Shown here: positions 1-7,720 of the stretch, piece by piece
Position numbering within the stretch: the stretch's first letter is position 1
Layout of the letters: every line of letters starts with the position of its first letter
Source: Gemmatimonadota bacterium
GTDB lineage: Bacteria > Gemmatimonadota > Gemmatimonadetes > Longimicrobiales > Longimicrobiaceae
Assembly (NCBI GenBank): GCA_019348475.1
Contig: JAHWJJ010000155.1
Location: 1-9,197 of the forward strand
Length of the DNA stretch: 9,197 nucleotides
Reading direction: 5' to 3'
Position numbers and translations under genes: made by a program
Notes under the pieces: model-generated
What the model saw: the letters and a program-made list of their open reading frames with translations, nothing else
Database searches by the model: none
Told to the model about the DNA's origin: nothing

Positions 1-2
1 CG

Positions 3-1727
3 GCGCGGGCGCAGGAGCCCGGCACCCTGCCGCGGGACCTGGCCCAGCGCGTCACCAGACTGCTGAACGCGCCCGCCACGGAGCGCCACGAGGGCGTGAC
101 CGCCGTGGAGGCGGGGCGCACCGTGCCGTCGGACCTGGCCGTGCTGGAGGGCGACCTGGCGCTGGCCGGCCGCGTCAACGGCAGCGTGGTGGTGGTCAAC
201 GGCAACCTGCAGCTGGCCCAGGGCGCGGAAGTGGCCGGCGACGTGATCGTCGTGGGCGGCGAGATCTCGGGCGAGGACGCCGCCACGGTGGCGGGGGAGA
301 TGATCGTGTTCGACGAGCCCGTCTCGCACTGCCGGCGCGACGGGCGCGTGGACGTGAGCGGCCGGTGCGGGTCCCTTGCGGCGGTCGCCGCCGCGGCCGT
401 CAGCCGGGCCGCCGCTGCGGAGGAGGGCGGCCGGCGCCCCGCGAACGAGCGGCGGAAGCGGGGGACGGCGCAGCTCGCCCTCTCGCCCGGGCGCAGCTAC
501 AACCGCGTGGAGGGGCTGCCCATCCACTTCGGCGCTGCGGTGGAGACCGGCGGCAGCAATCCGCTGCGCCTGCGGGGGATGGGGATCCTTCGCACCGCGA
601 CCCCTCCGTCGGCGCTGGGCGCCGACACGTGGGGGTACGACGTACGCGTGGAGCAGTTCATCGGCGGACACCAGACGCTGCGCGTGGGCGCACGGGCGTT
701 CTCGGTGGTGGATCCCATCGAGGGGTGGCACCTGACCGACCTGGAGAACAGCCTTTCCACCTTCGTGCTGCACCGCGACTATCGCGACCACTACGCGCGG
801 GAGGGGTGGAGCGGGTACGCCGTGGTTACGCCCCCCGGCTCACCCGTGACCATCACGGGCGAGGTGCTGTGGGAGGACCACCGCAGCCTGGCCCCGGCAG
901 ACCCCTGGACCCTGCTGGAGGACGACCCGTGGCGGATGCAGCCGCTGGTGGCCGAGGGGCCGCTGCGCGCGCTGGTGGCCACGGGCGTCGTCGACACCCG
1001 CAGCGAGGCGTGGGACCCTTCCAGCGGCTGGTACGTGCGCGCGCAGGTGGAGCACACGCTGGCGTCCGACCTCATCCGCCCCGCGTACGTGGCCACTCAG
1101 TCCGGCGGCGCCCCCACGGTGATCCCCAGCAACCGCTTCGGCGAGTACACGCGGGGGCTGCTGGACCTGCGGCGCTACAACCGCATCAGCCCGTCGCAGC
1201 GGCTGAACATGCGCATCGCGGTGGGGGGGTCCATGTCGGTGTTTCCCCTTCCCCCGCAGCGCCAGCACGCGCTGGGCGGTGAGGGCTCGCTTCCCGGCTA
1301 CGGGCTGTTTTCGCTGGACTGCGGCGCGCGGCTGTACGCCGGCACGCGCACGCTGGGCCGTGACGGCACCCGCTTCTACAACGGCTACGGCTGCGACCGC
1401 TTTGCCCTGTTCCAGGCCGAGTACCGGGGGGATTTCTCGCTGCGGCTGCCGCTGGGGGGACTGACCCGCTCCAGCGCGGCGGGAGAGGGCGCCGCCGAGG
1501 GAGGTGCGCAGGTGCGGATGCTGGACGCGGACCTGAACTGGGTTTTCTTCGTGGATGCCGCCGGCGGGTGGACCAGCCTGGACAACCACCACGACGAAGA
1601 CACCGCCGTGGACGTGGGTGCCGGCATTCTGCTGGGCGACCTGGGGGTGTACGTGGCCACGCCGGTGCGCGACGTATACGGCCGCGGCGGCGTGAACTTC
1701 TTCATCCGTCTGGCGCCGCGCTTTTGA
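3..1727 (+). CDS. Outer-membrane protein: bactofilin-like segment plus Omp85-like beta-barrel (5' partial)
   Basis: The frame is open from the window edge (first codon at 3), so the start and signal peptide lie upstream. The GTG at 96 is probably internal, because the upstream residues (ARAQEPGTLPRDLAQRV) look like a mature N-terminus just after a signal cleavage site. 574 residues are visible. About residues 48-104 (VLEGDLALAGRVNGSVVVVN... GDVIVVGGEI) form short hydrophobic G/N/D-punctuated repeats like bactofilin or polymer-forming beta-helices. A cysteine pair (110, 122) and an Ala/Arg-rich linker follow. From about 166 (YNRVEGLPIHFG) to the end the protein has alternating amphipathic strands. 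A GEGSLPGY motif at about 426-433 resembles the conserved L-R-G-Y/F region of Omp85 barrels, and the protein ends in Phe (IRLAPRF), a usual Bam-recognition end. Likely role: outer-membrane barrel, translocation or surface assembly. No POTRA domain is visible. The barrel assignment is fairly firm; the Omp85 subfamily and function are uncertain. Confidence 0.75.
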   Translation, partial: ARAQEPGTLPRDLAQRVTRLLNAPATERHEGVTAVEAGRTVPSDLAVLEGDLALAGRVNGSVVVVNGNLQLAQGAEVAGDVIVVGGEISGEDAATVAGEMIVFDEPVSHCRRDGRVDVSGRCGSLAAVAAAAVSRAAAAEEGGRRPANERRKRGTAQLALSPGRSYNRVEGLPIHFGAAVETGGSNPLRLRGMGILRTATPPSALGADTWGYDVRVEQFIGGHQTLRVGARAFSVVDPIEGWHLTDLENSLSTFVLHRDYRDHYAREGWSGYAVVTPPGSPVTITGEVLWEDHRSLAPADPWTLLEDDPWRMQPLVAEGPLRALVATGVVDTRSEAWDPSSGWYVRAQVEHTLASDLIRPAYVATQSGGAPTVIPSNRFGEYTRGLLDLRRYNRISPSQRLNMRIAVGGSMSVFPLPPQRQHALGGEGSLPGYGLFSLDCGARLYAGTRTLGRDGTRFYNGYGCDRFALFQAEYRGDFSLRLPLGGLTRSSAAGEGAAEGGAQVRMLDADLNWVFFVDAAGGWTSLDNHHDEDTAVDVGAGILLGDLGVYVATPVRDVYGRGGVNFFIRLAPRF

Positions 1728-2353
1728 TCCGCGCCGCCCGCCTCCCGTTCGTCCTGCTCTTCGCGCTGGCGCTGCTGCAGCCCGGGCCCGCGCCCGCGCA
1801 GTCGCGCACGCCGCTCACCGTCTGGGTGGGCGGCCCGTCCGTGCGGTGGCGCCCCGAGGTGCGGATGAACGGGGTTCTGGGCGACCGCGCCCTGCGCGAC
1901 GCGCTGCACAACGGCCTGCCGCTGCGCTTTCACTGCCGGGTGGAGCTGTGGCTGAAGGCGGAGCCGTTCGACCAGCTGGTGGGGGTGCAGGAGATTTCGC
2001 GCGCCCTGCTGCGCGCGCCCCTGGGCGAGGGGTACACGCTGGAAGACGGCCGCGTTCAGCGCCGCTACTCCACCCTGCAGGCGGCGGAGCGGGCGCTGCA
2101 GGGGGCGCTGGCGCCCACGCTGCACCCGCGCACCGGCGGGCGGCACTACTACCTGGTGCGGCTGAACGTGGAGACGCTGTCGCTGGACGAGCTGGACGAG
2201 CTGCGCCGCTGGCTGCGCGGCGAGGCGCGCCCCAGCGAAGCCGGCGCCCAGCCCCGCGGCGTGGAGCGCGGCGTGCGGCGCATCCTGGTGCGGCTGCTGG
2301 GGCTGCCCTCGCGCAGGTACGAAGCCCGGACTCCCATTTTCCGCGTGGGCTGA
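1724..2353 (+). CDS. Secreted DUF4390-like protein
   Basis: 209 residues if it starts at TTG 1724, whose last two bases open the preceding gene's TGA (TTGA overlap, so coupled translation). This start is chosen because a signal peptide begins right there: (M)IRAARL, then PFVLLFALALLQPGPAPA, with an APA cleavage site before Gln26. The next upstream ATG, at 1568, would bury the signal 52 residues inside the protein. The mature part has the order seen in DUF4390 proteins: an early DALHNGLPLRFHCRVELW strand block (59-76), RRYSTLQAAERALQ (113-126), and a late YYLVRLNVETLSLDELDELRRWLRGE block (142-167), where the family has a conserved 'R-L-x-L-x-x-L' region. The family is about 180-210 residues, secreted or periplasmic, and of unknown function. 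There is one mature Cys (71). Coupling to the barrel gene suggests a shared envelope role, which is inference. The DUF4390 assignment is from memory of the pattern, not a search. Confidence 0.72.
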   Translation: MIRAARLPFVLLFALALLQPGPAPAQSRTPLTVWVGGPSVRWRPEVRMNGVLGDRALRDALHNGLPLRFHCRVELWLKAEPFDQLVGVQEISRALLRAPLGEGYTLEDGRVQRRYSTLQAAERALQGALAPTLHPRTGGRHYYLVRLNVETLSLDELDELRRWLRGEARPSEAGAQPRGVERGVRRILVRLLGLPSRRYEARTPIFRVG

Positions 2354-2436
2354 GGAGCAGGTTGTCCGGCCCCGGCTTCGCCGTGCTGCATGCGTGCGCT
2401 GGGACGGGGCGAAGACGCTGCGCCTCTGCCGTGTGC

Positions 2437-2494
2437 AGTTGAAGCCCCGCGCAGTTTGCGGGGCTTTCCGCGGTCGTTGCGGCGGCTTCAGCCG
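2437..2494 (+). repeat. Two-hairpin intergenic repeat element, copy A
   Basis: Three blocks occur here and again, inverted, at 7360-7434. Block 1 is AGTTGAAGCCCCG at 2437-2449, block 2 is CGGGGCTTT at 2459-2467, and block 3 is CGGCTTCAGCCG at 2483-2494. Blocks 1 and 2 pair as a 9-bp hairpin (AAGCCCCGC 2442-2450, GCGGGGCTT 2458-2466, 7-base loop). Block 3 folds as a short hairpin (GCGGCT/AGCCGC with a two-base centre). The gap between blocks 2 and 3 is 15 bases here and 16 in the other copy, while the loop between blocks 1 and 2 differs (9 versus 25 bases). That pattern, conserved stems with a variable loop, fits a dispersed REP-like element. It could also act as the 3' hairpin of the upstream DUF4390-like transcript, although no T-run follows. 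Confidence 0.6.
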
Positions 2495-2544
2495 CTCCTG
2501 CGTTGGCCGGGCTGCACCAGATTTGCGGCGGTTTCAGCCGCTCC
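2477..2544 (+). repeat. Tandem-like pair of 22-base GCGGC-TTCAGCCGC motifs
   Basis: The 22-base segments 2477-2498 and 2523-2544 are identical except for one C/T at the tenth base. They start 46 bases apart. In the first copy the core GCGGCT-TC-AGCCGC is a perfect 6-bp inverted repeat. The T in the second copy turns one G-C pair into a G-T wobble, so an RNA stem would survive. The first copy overlaps block 3 of the two-hairpin element. Confidence 0.6.
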
Positions 2545-2583
2545 GGCCCGGGTCCGCCGTGCTGCACCACCACGCGCCCGACG

Positions 2584-2613
2584 TTGCAGGGCACGGGAGG
2601 TCCGGCACATATT
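2584..2613 (+). promoter_or_regulatory. Weak candidate promoter for the ABC exporter operon
   Basis: TTGCAG at 2584-2589 and CATATT at 2608-2613, 18 bases apart, match the sigma-70 boxes at only 3/6 and 4/6 positions. The only reasons to list it are that it sits in the sole AT-rich patch of this gene-free stretch and in the right orientation for the operon starting at 2759. Treat it as a guess. Confidence 0.18.
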
Positions 2614-2758
2614 TGACCCGTCTGCGAGCGCATCGACCGCGACGCCCTCACCGGCGTGTGCAGGCGGCGGTTGGGCGCGGCGCGCGCGCAGGGTCCGCGG
2701 CCGGAGTGGGCGCCCGGCGGCCGCCCTTTGCCGCCCAACTGATCCGCATCCGTCCCTC

Positions 2759-3513
<755 letters not shown>

Positions 3514-3517
<4 letters not shown>

Positions 3518-5148
3518 ACCCGGGGCTGCGCTACCTGCTGTGGGCCGGCTTTCGCGGCGTGTTACGGCGGGCGGGGCGGCGGATGCGGACCTTTCGCGGC
3601 TTTGTCTCCACCGCAATCGGCGTGCTGTTCTTTGCGCTGGTGGTCGGCACGCAGATCCTGGCCCTGGTCACGGCGCGCGAGGGGCCGCGGCTGCACGACC
3701 CGGCGATGCAGGGATTCTCGCTGGTGCTGCTGCTGTTCATGGTGTCGTCGCTGCTGGCCGCGGACGCGCCGTTCTACTGGCCGCAGGAGGTGCAGTTCCT
3801 TTTTCCCGCGCCCCTGCGGCGCCGCGAGCTGCTGCTGTACAGCCTGCTGAGCCGCGGCTGGGTGCAGGTGTTCAGCGGGCTTTGGCTGGGCGTGGTGGGG
3901 ATGCGGATGGCGGTGCGCCCGGCCGCGGCCATCCCGGCGGTGGTGCTGTCGGTGCTCTGGCTCTACGTGCTGGCGCAGCTGGTGGGACTGCTCAAGCTGG
4001 CCATCGGCGACCGGCTGCCGCCCCGGGCGGGGCGCGCGGTGCGTCCGCTGCTGGGGATGGCGGCGGCGGTGGCGGGGTGGCTGTTCTACCGGCAGGTGCG
4101 CGCGGTGGGGTTCGGGCCGGCGCTGGGCGAGCTGTTCCAGTCGCCGGCGGCGCGCTGGGCCATGCTGCCGGCGCGCCCGTTCGCCGAGGTGTTCGCGGCG
4201 GGAACGGCGGGCGCGGCGCTGGCGTGGACGGCCGCCTCGCTCGCCCTGGTCCTGGCCACGGCGGGCGCGGTGCTGGCCCTGGACGTGGACTTTCGCGAGC
4301 GGTCACTGGTTTCCAGCGCCAGGCGGTTCGAGCGCATCCGCCGGATGCGGCGCGGGCGCGGCGGCCTGGCGTCCGCCGCGGCGCCGAAGAACCGGCGGCT
4401 CCCCGTTCCCTCGTTCGCCTTCGTGGGCGCGGGCGCGCCGCTCGCGCGGCGGCAGGCGTACGAGCTCGGGCGCGGCCTGCGGACGCTGGGGGCGCTGGCG
4501 TTCATGGCGGGGATGGCGTTCTTTTACGTCATCGGCATGCCCCGGTGGATCGGGTCCGAGGGCGGCGGCGAGCTGGGGACGTCGCTGGTGGTGCTCGCGG
4601 TGGTCTTCCCCCTCTTCGGCACCGGCGGGTTCTCGGTGGACTTTCGCCGCGACGTGGAGCGCATCGCCTACCTGCGCTCGCTGCCGCTGCGCCCCACGGC
4701 GGTGGCCGTGGGCGAGGTGTTCGTGGCGGCGGCCACGGTGGCGGTCTTCAACCTGCTGCTGCTGGGGGTGGCGGTGTGGGTGGTGGACGCACCGGTGGAC
4801 CCGCGGATGGCCGTGCTGGCCGCCGCCGTGGCGCTGCCGGTCGCCTGGCTGGCGGTGACGCTGGAGAACTGGCTGTTTCTGCTCTTTCCCACCCGCACGC
4901 AGGCGGACGGGGGGCAGCAGAGCGCCTTCGTGGGAAAGCAGCTGATCAAGATGCTCTTCAAGCTCGTTCTGCTGGGCGTGGTGGCGGTGGCCGCGGGGCT
5001 TACGGCGCTCGCGGGCGGATGGCTGGCGGATACGATCGGCGCCGCGGCCGGCGCCGTGCTCGTAGTCGCGCTGGCCTGCTGGGGCGCCACGCTGCTGCTG
5101 GCGCGCGCGTACCAGGGCTTCGACCTTACGGTGGATACACCCGCATGA
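3514..5148 (+). CDS. ABC exporter permease (putative ABC_export family)
   Basis: 544 residues from GTG 3514, which overlaps the ATPase stop and gives the natural N-terminus (V/M)NPGLRYLLW. It is a multi-pass inner-membrane protein. Clear hydrophobic segments lie near residues 32-52, 66-84, 118-133, 139-163, 176-192, 224-256, 325-341, 356-374, 397-425, 432-457, 483-503 and 508-530, roughly a dozen. An FLFPAPLRRRELLLYSLL motif (95-112) after an FYWPQEV stretch is the hallmark I associate with the 'putative ABC exporter' family. A second, related block, DVERIAYLRSLPLRPTAVAVGEV (380-402), sits at the equivalent place in the C-terminal half and suggests two homologous halves. The middle (260-300) is a basic cytoplasmic loop, and LLFPTRTQADGGQQ (456-469) is another soluble loop. 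It works with the ATPase encoded just before it. Substrate unknown. Confidence 0.85.
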
Positions 5149-6437
5149 TGGATCATCCCATGAACACGAATCTTCTCCGCCGGTCGCTGACCTTCACGGG
5201 CCTGACGGCGGCGGTCCTGCTCGCGGCGTGCGGCGAACGCGCGGCGGCGGGCGAAGGCGCCGGATCGTCTGCATCCACCGGATCCATCGCCGTCACGGAG
5301 CTGGCGCTGCAGGCGGCGCCGGGGAGCGGCGAGCCCAACCTGACGGTGGGGCCGGACGGCCGCGCGTACCTGTCGTGGATCGAGCCCGCGGCCGACAGCG
5401 CGCACGCGCTGCGCTTCGCGGTGCTGGAGGGAGACCGCTGGTCCGAGCCGCGCACCGTCGCCAGCGGGCGCGACTGGTTCGTCAACTGGGCGGACTTTCC
5501 CTCGCTGGCCGTCCTTCCGGGAAACCGGATGGCGGCGCAGTGGCTGCAGCGCAGCGGCCCCAACAAGTACGCCTACGACGTGCGCGTGGCCGTCTCGGCG
5601 GACGGCGGGGCGACGTGGACGCCGGGCGTGACGCCGCACACGGACGGCACGCAGACCGAGCACGGCTTCGTGAGCATGTGGCCCGCGGGGGGCGATTCCG
5701 TAGCGCTGGTCTGGCTGGACGGCCGCAAGTTCAAGCCGGCGGCGGACGCGCACGACGCGGCGAACGAGATGACGCTGCGGTACACCACCGTCGGCCCGGA
5801 CGGGCGGCCGGCGCCGGACCGCGAGCTGGACGGGCGCGTCTGCGACTGCTGCCAGACGGGGATGGCGATGACGGGGCGCGGCCCGCTGGTCGTCTACCGC
5901 GACCGCTCGCCGGACGAGGTCCGCGACATCTACGTCACGCGCATGGTAAACGGCGCCTGGACGCCGGGCCGCCCCGTGCACCCGGACGGCTGGGTGATGC
6001 CCGCCTGCCCGGTGAACGGCCCGCAGGCGGCGGCGGAGGGCGACCGCGTGGCCGTGGCGTGGTTCACGGGCGCGGACAGCACGGCGCAGGTGAAGGTGGC
6101 GTTCTCCGGCGACGCCGGCGCTACCTTCGGCGCGCCGGCGCGGGTGGACGGCGGCAACCCCGAAGGGCGCGTGGACGTGGTGCTGCTGCGCGACGGCGCC
6201 GCGCTGGTGAGCTGGATGGAGCGGACGGGGGAGAAGGATGCCGAGGTGCGCATCCGCCGGGTGTCGCCGGATGGCCGGATGGGGGAGCCGCATACGGTGG
6301 CCGGCTCCAGCTCCGCGCGCTCCAGCGGCTTTCCCCGCATGGTCCCCGCGGGCGACGACCTGGTGTTCGCCTGGACCTCGCCCGGCGCTCCGTCCACCGT
6401 GCGCGCGGCGCGCCTTTCCCTCTCCGAAATTCGCTGA
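5145..6437 (+). CDS. BNR/sialidase-fold beta-propeller lipoprotein with CDCC motif
   Basis: 430 residues from ATG 5145, which overlaps the permease stop (ATGA). ATG 5148 and ATG 5160 are alternatives; the last gives a more usual signal, [24 protein letters not shown]. The lipobox is LAAC (26-29), then Gly, so it should be a lipid-anchored envelope protein. Repeated W/F-ending strands and two Asp-box-like motifs, SADGGATW (151-158) and SGDAGATF (321-328), indicate a BNR/sialidase-type beta-propeller. Sialidase activity is unlikely: I see no catalytic Arg triad or FRIP motif. The striking part is VCDCCQT (232-238), with Cys233, 235 and 236, and a fourth Cys288 in MPACPVNGP. These features recur in proteins often labelled 'exo-alpha-sialidase' by fold only. 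They suggest a disulfide or metal site. The next gene, a thioredoxin lipoprotein, overlaps the stop and is a plausible redox partner (inference). Confidence 0.85.
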   Translation: MMDHPMNTNLLRRSLTFTGLTAAVLLAACGERAAAGEGAGSSASTGSIAVTELALQAAPGSGEPNLTVGPDGRAYLSWIEPAADSAHALRFAVLEGDRWSEPRTVASGRDWFVNWADFPSLAVLPGNRMAAQWLQRSGPNKYAYDVRVAVSADGGATWTPGVTPHTDGTQTEHGFVSMWPAGGDSVALVWLDGRKFKPAADAHDAANEMTLRYTTVGPDGRPAPDRELDGRVCDCCQTGMAMTGRGPLVVYRDRSPDEVRDIYVTRMVNGAWTPGRPVHPDGWVMPACPVNGPQAAAEGDRVAVAWFTGADSTAQVKVAFSGDAGATFGAPARVDGGNPEGRVDVVLLRDGAALVSWMERTGEKDAEVRIRRVSPDGRMGEPHTVAGSSSARSSGFPRMVPAGDDLVFAWTSPGAPSTVRAARLSLSEIR

Positions 6438-6970
6438 TGGTGACGATGCACGGGACCACGAACCTGCTCCGGCTGCTCCCGTTCGCGCTGCTGCTGTCGG
6501 GGTGCGGCGAGGCGGCGCGCGGCCGCCCGGTGACGGTGGGCGCCGAGGCCCCCGCCTACGCGGCGGAGACGCTGGACGGCGAGCGCGCGTCGCTCGCGGG
6601 GCTGCGCGGCCGGCCGGTGCTGCTGAACGTGTGGGCCACCTGGTGCCACCCCTGCCGCCAGGAGATCCCCGCGCTGGAGCAGCTGCACCGCACGTACGGG
6701 CCGCGCGGCCTGCACGTGGTGGGCGTGAGCATAGACCAGGGCGACCAGGAGCAGGGGATCCGCGAGTTCATGCAGGAGTTCGGCGCCAGCTACCCCGTGT
6801 GGCTGGACCCCGACAGCGAGATCACGGCCGCGTATTCCACGCTGGGCGTGCCCAACACCTTTCTGATCGGTCCGGACGGCACCGTGCTGTGGAAGCACGT
6901 GGGCCCCGTGCTGGCCGACGACCCGGAGCTGCGGCGGCTGATCGAACAGTCGCTGCCCGCTGCTTCCTGA
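6437..6970 (+). CDS. TlpA/ResA-like thioredoxin-fold lipoprotein
   Basis: 177 residues. ATG 6437 shares its A with the preceding TGA (TGATG); ATG 6446 is an alternative three codons on. The signal peptide ends in lipobox LSGC (20-23), so the protein is lipid-anchored and faces the periplasm. The thioredoxin fold starts near 33. [20 protein letters not shown] (61-80) contains the WCHPC active site (69-73), and the cis-proline is in [14 protein letters not shown] (P139). [21 protein letters not shown] is the usual AhpC-TSA/TlpA central region. Members reduce disulfides in the envelope, for instance during cytochrome c maturation; no cytochrome c or Ccm genes are in this window. Coupling to the Cys-rich propeller gene suggests that protein as a substrate, which is inference. 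Family assignment is very firm. Confidence 0.95.
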   Translation: MVTMHGTTNLLRLLPFALLLSGCGEAARGRPVTVGAEAPAYAAETLDGERASLAGLRGRPVLLNVWATWCHPCRQEIPALEQLHRTYGPRGLHVVGVSIDQGDQEQGIREFMQEFGASYPVWLDPDSEITAAYSTLGVPNTFLIGPDGTVLWKHVGPVLADDPELRRLIEQSLPAAS

Positions 6971-6984
6971 ACGGCGAGGGGACG

Positions 6985-7329
6985 ATGACGGAGCTTGCCA
7001 GACAGAAGTGCGAAGCCTGCCGCAAGGGCGCGCCCACGGTGACTCCCGAAGAGATGGAGACGCTGAAGCGCGAGGTGCCGGAGTGGACGGTGGTGGAGCG
7101 CGAGGCAATTCCGCGGCTGGAGCGGGTGTTCGAGTTCCCCGACTTTGTCCGGGCGCTGCGCTTTACGAACGAGGTGGGCGACGTGGCGGAGGAAGAGGGG
7201 CACCACCCCGCGCTGCTGACGGAATGGGGCCGGGTGACGGTGACCTGGTGGACGCACAAGATCCGCGGCCTGCACCGCAACGACTTCGTGATGGCGGCCA
7301 GGACGGACGAGGTGGCGCGCGGGGGGTGA
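6985..7329 (+). CDS. phhB: Pterin-4a-carbinolamine dehydratase
   Basis: 114 residues from ATG 6985, preceded by a purine-rich GAGGGG at 6976-6981, closer to the start than usual. The enzyme dehydrates 4a-hydroxytetrahydrobiopterin, recycling the pterin cofactor of aromatic amino acid hydroxylases. It is cytoplasmic. The full family motif is present with the right spacing: Glu69, His73-His74-Pro75, Trp81, His91 and Asp100 (EEEGHHP ... [11 protein letters not shown] ... GLHRND). An N-terminal CEAC (9-12) occurs in many bacterial members. Length is typical (about 95-115). It follows the thioredoxin gene by 14 bases and is probably the last gene of the operon. No phenylalanine hydroxylase or pterin-synthesis gene is in the window, so its partner is unknown. 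The PhhB symbol is by family only; a role outside phenylalanine metabolism cannot be excluded. Confidence 0.93.
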   Translation: MTELARQKCEACRKGAPTVTPEEMETLKREVPEWTVVEREAIPRLERVFEFPDFVRALRFTNEVGDVAEEEGHHPALLTEWGRVTVTWWTHKIRGLHRNDFVMAARTDEVARGG

Positions 7330-7353
7330 GGTTCAGGATTGCCGACGCGCAGC

Positions 7354-7434
7354 ACCCCCCGGCTGAAGCCGGGGGGTGGAAATGCCCAAAGCCCCGTCCT
7401 GGCTCGCTTGCGCTCGCCAGACGGGGCTTCAACT
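7354..7434 (-). repeat. Two-hairpin intergenic repeat element, copy B (inverted)
   Basis: Read on the minus strand this has the same block order as 2437-2494: AGTTGAAGCCCCG (7434-7422), CGGGGCTTT (7396-7388) and CGGCTTCAGCCG (7371-7360). Here block 3 is extended into a perfect 11-bp palindrome stem (ACCCCCCGGCT 7354-7364, AGCCGGGGGGT 7367-7377, centre GA). Blocks 1 and 2 pair as AAGCCCCGT (7389-7397) with ACGGGGCTT (7421-7429), continued by CTGGC/GCCAG after one bulged C. It begins 24 bases after the dehydratase stop, so it may also end or protect the operon transcript; no T-run follows either stem. Confidence 0.62.
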
Positions 7435-7533
7435 TCATGGGCGCTGCGCGCACACGACGGTTCCTGGGGACCCGGGCACCTCCGGCGGTGCGGCGAGGCT
7501 CAACCCGGTTCGGCAACGCGCCAAACGGCAGAT

Positions 7534-7566
7534 GCGGCTGTCAATGATTACACCGTTGACAGCCGC
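7534..7566. repeat. Perfect 11-bp inverted repeat
   Basis: GCGGCTGTCAA (7534-7544) and TTGACAGCCGC (7556-7566) are exact reverse complements around an 11-base spacer that is unusually AT-rich for this DNA (TGATTACACCG). It could be an RNA stem-loop, an operator for a dimeric regulator, or a recombination site. It lies about 180 bases before the Abi-like start. Confidence 0.6.
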
Positions 7567-7613
7567 GCTTGCGTTCGTCAGACTCTGTCGCGGGCACCAC
7601 CGGTCCAGAAAGC

Positions 7614-7639
7614 GCTTCGCCCCCCGAACAAGGCGAAGC
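7614..7639. repeat. 8-bp inverted repeat
   Basis: GCTTCGCC (7614-7621) and GGCGAAGC (7632-7639) pair perfectly around a 10-base loop (CCCCGAACAA). It is one of three stems in the stretch leading to the Abi-like gene. Taken alone, an 8-bp stem in GC-rich DNA is weak evidence. Confidence 0.4.
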
Positions 7640-7694
7640 TTGCCGGAGGGCGGAGCCTTTCCCCGGAACCATCACCGCCTCCCCGGTAAGGGGG

Positions 7695-7720
7695 CGGGAG
7701 AGGATCTCCCGGGGCTTTAT
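7695..7720 (+). terminator. Terminator-like hairpin before the Abi-like gene
   Basis: CGGGAGA (7695-7701) and TCTCCCG (7705-7711) form a 7-bp stem with a three-base loop, followed by GGGCTTTAT. The T-run is too short for a convincing Rho-independent terminator, so it might instead be the last stem of a leader RNA. It lies 29 bases before the ATG at 7749. Confidence 0.3.

Larger units (their letters stand above)
2354..2758. other. Gene-free stretch with repeats between two operons
   Basis: About 405 bases without a convincing gene. The frames that cross it give Arg/Ala/Pro-rich translations. It holds a near-duplicated 25-26 base motif (2365-2390 and 2542-2566), a 9-bp hairpin (2442-2466), and two 22-base copies of a GCGGC(T/C)TCAGCCGC-type motif (2477-2498, 2523-2544). 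The only AT-rich patch is near 2607-2614 (ACATATTT). No Shine-Dalgarno-like purine run precedes the ATG at 2759. The promoter of the downstream five-gene operon should lie in this stretch, but no strong -35/-10 pair is visible. Confidence 0.7.

Noticed and set aside
2613..2641. TTGACC at 2613-2618 as a -35 box
   Set aside because: No -10-like sequence lies 16-19 bases downstream; that stretch is GC-rich.
2390..2758. Upstream extension of the ABC ATPase gene, and the 2394-2762 frame
   Set aside because: They cross repeats and give low-complexity translations. The ABC fold starts at the ATG at 2759.
4668..6293. A 541-codon minus-strand open frame
   Set aside because: Arg/Ala/His/Pro-rich shadow of the permease and propeller genes in high-GC DNA, with no domain, signal or motif.
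3540..6437. A single 965-codon plus-strand open frame
   Set aside because: Its first 535 codons lie out of frame over the permease gene and translate to a Gly/Ala/Arg-rich string. Only the part from 5145 is a protein, with a lipoprotein signal.
5228..6437. Upstream extension of the thioredoxin gene
   Set aside because: Overlaps the propeller gene out of frame. The lipoprotein signal begins at 6437.
5145..6437. True sialidase
   Set aside because: Asp-box-like motifs show only the fold. I cannot find the Arg triad, FRIP motif or nucleophilic Tyr context.
7354..7434. Rho-independent terminator after the dehydratase gene
   Set aside because: The stems are strong but neither is followed by a T-run on the plus strand. 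Their match to 2437-2494 makes a repeat element the better explanation, although they may still affect the transcript.
7354..7711. CRISPR array
   Set aside because: The repeats are different palindromes with unequal spacing, not one direct repeat with regular spacers, and no cas gene is present.
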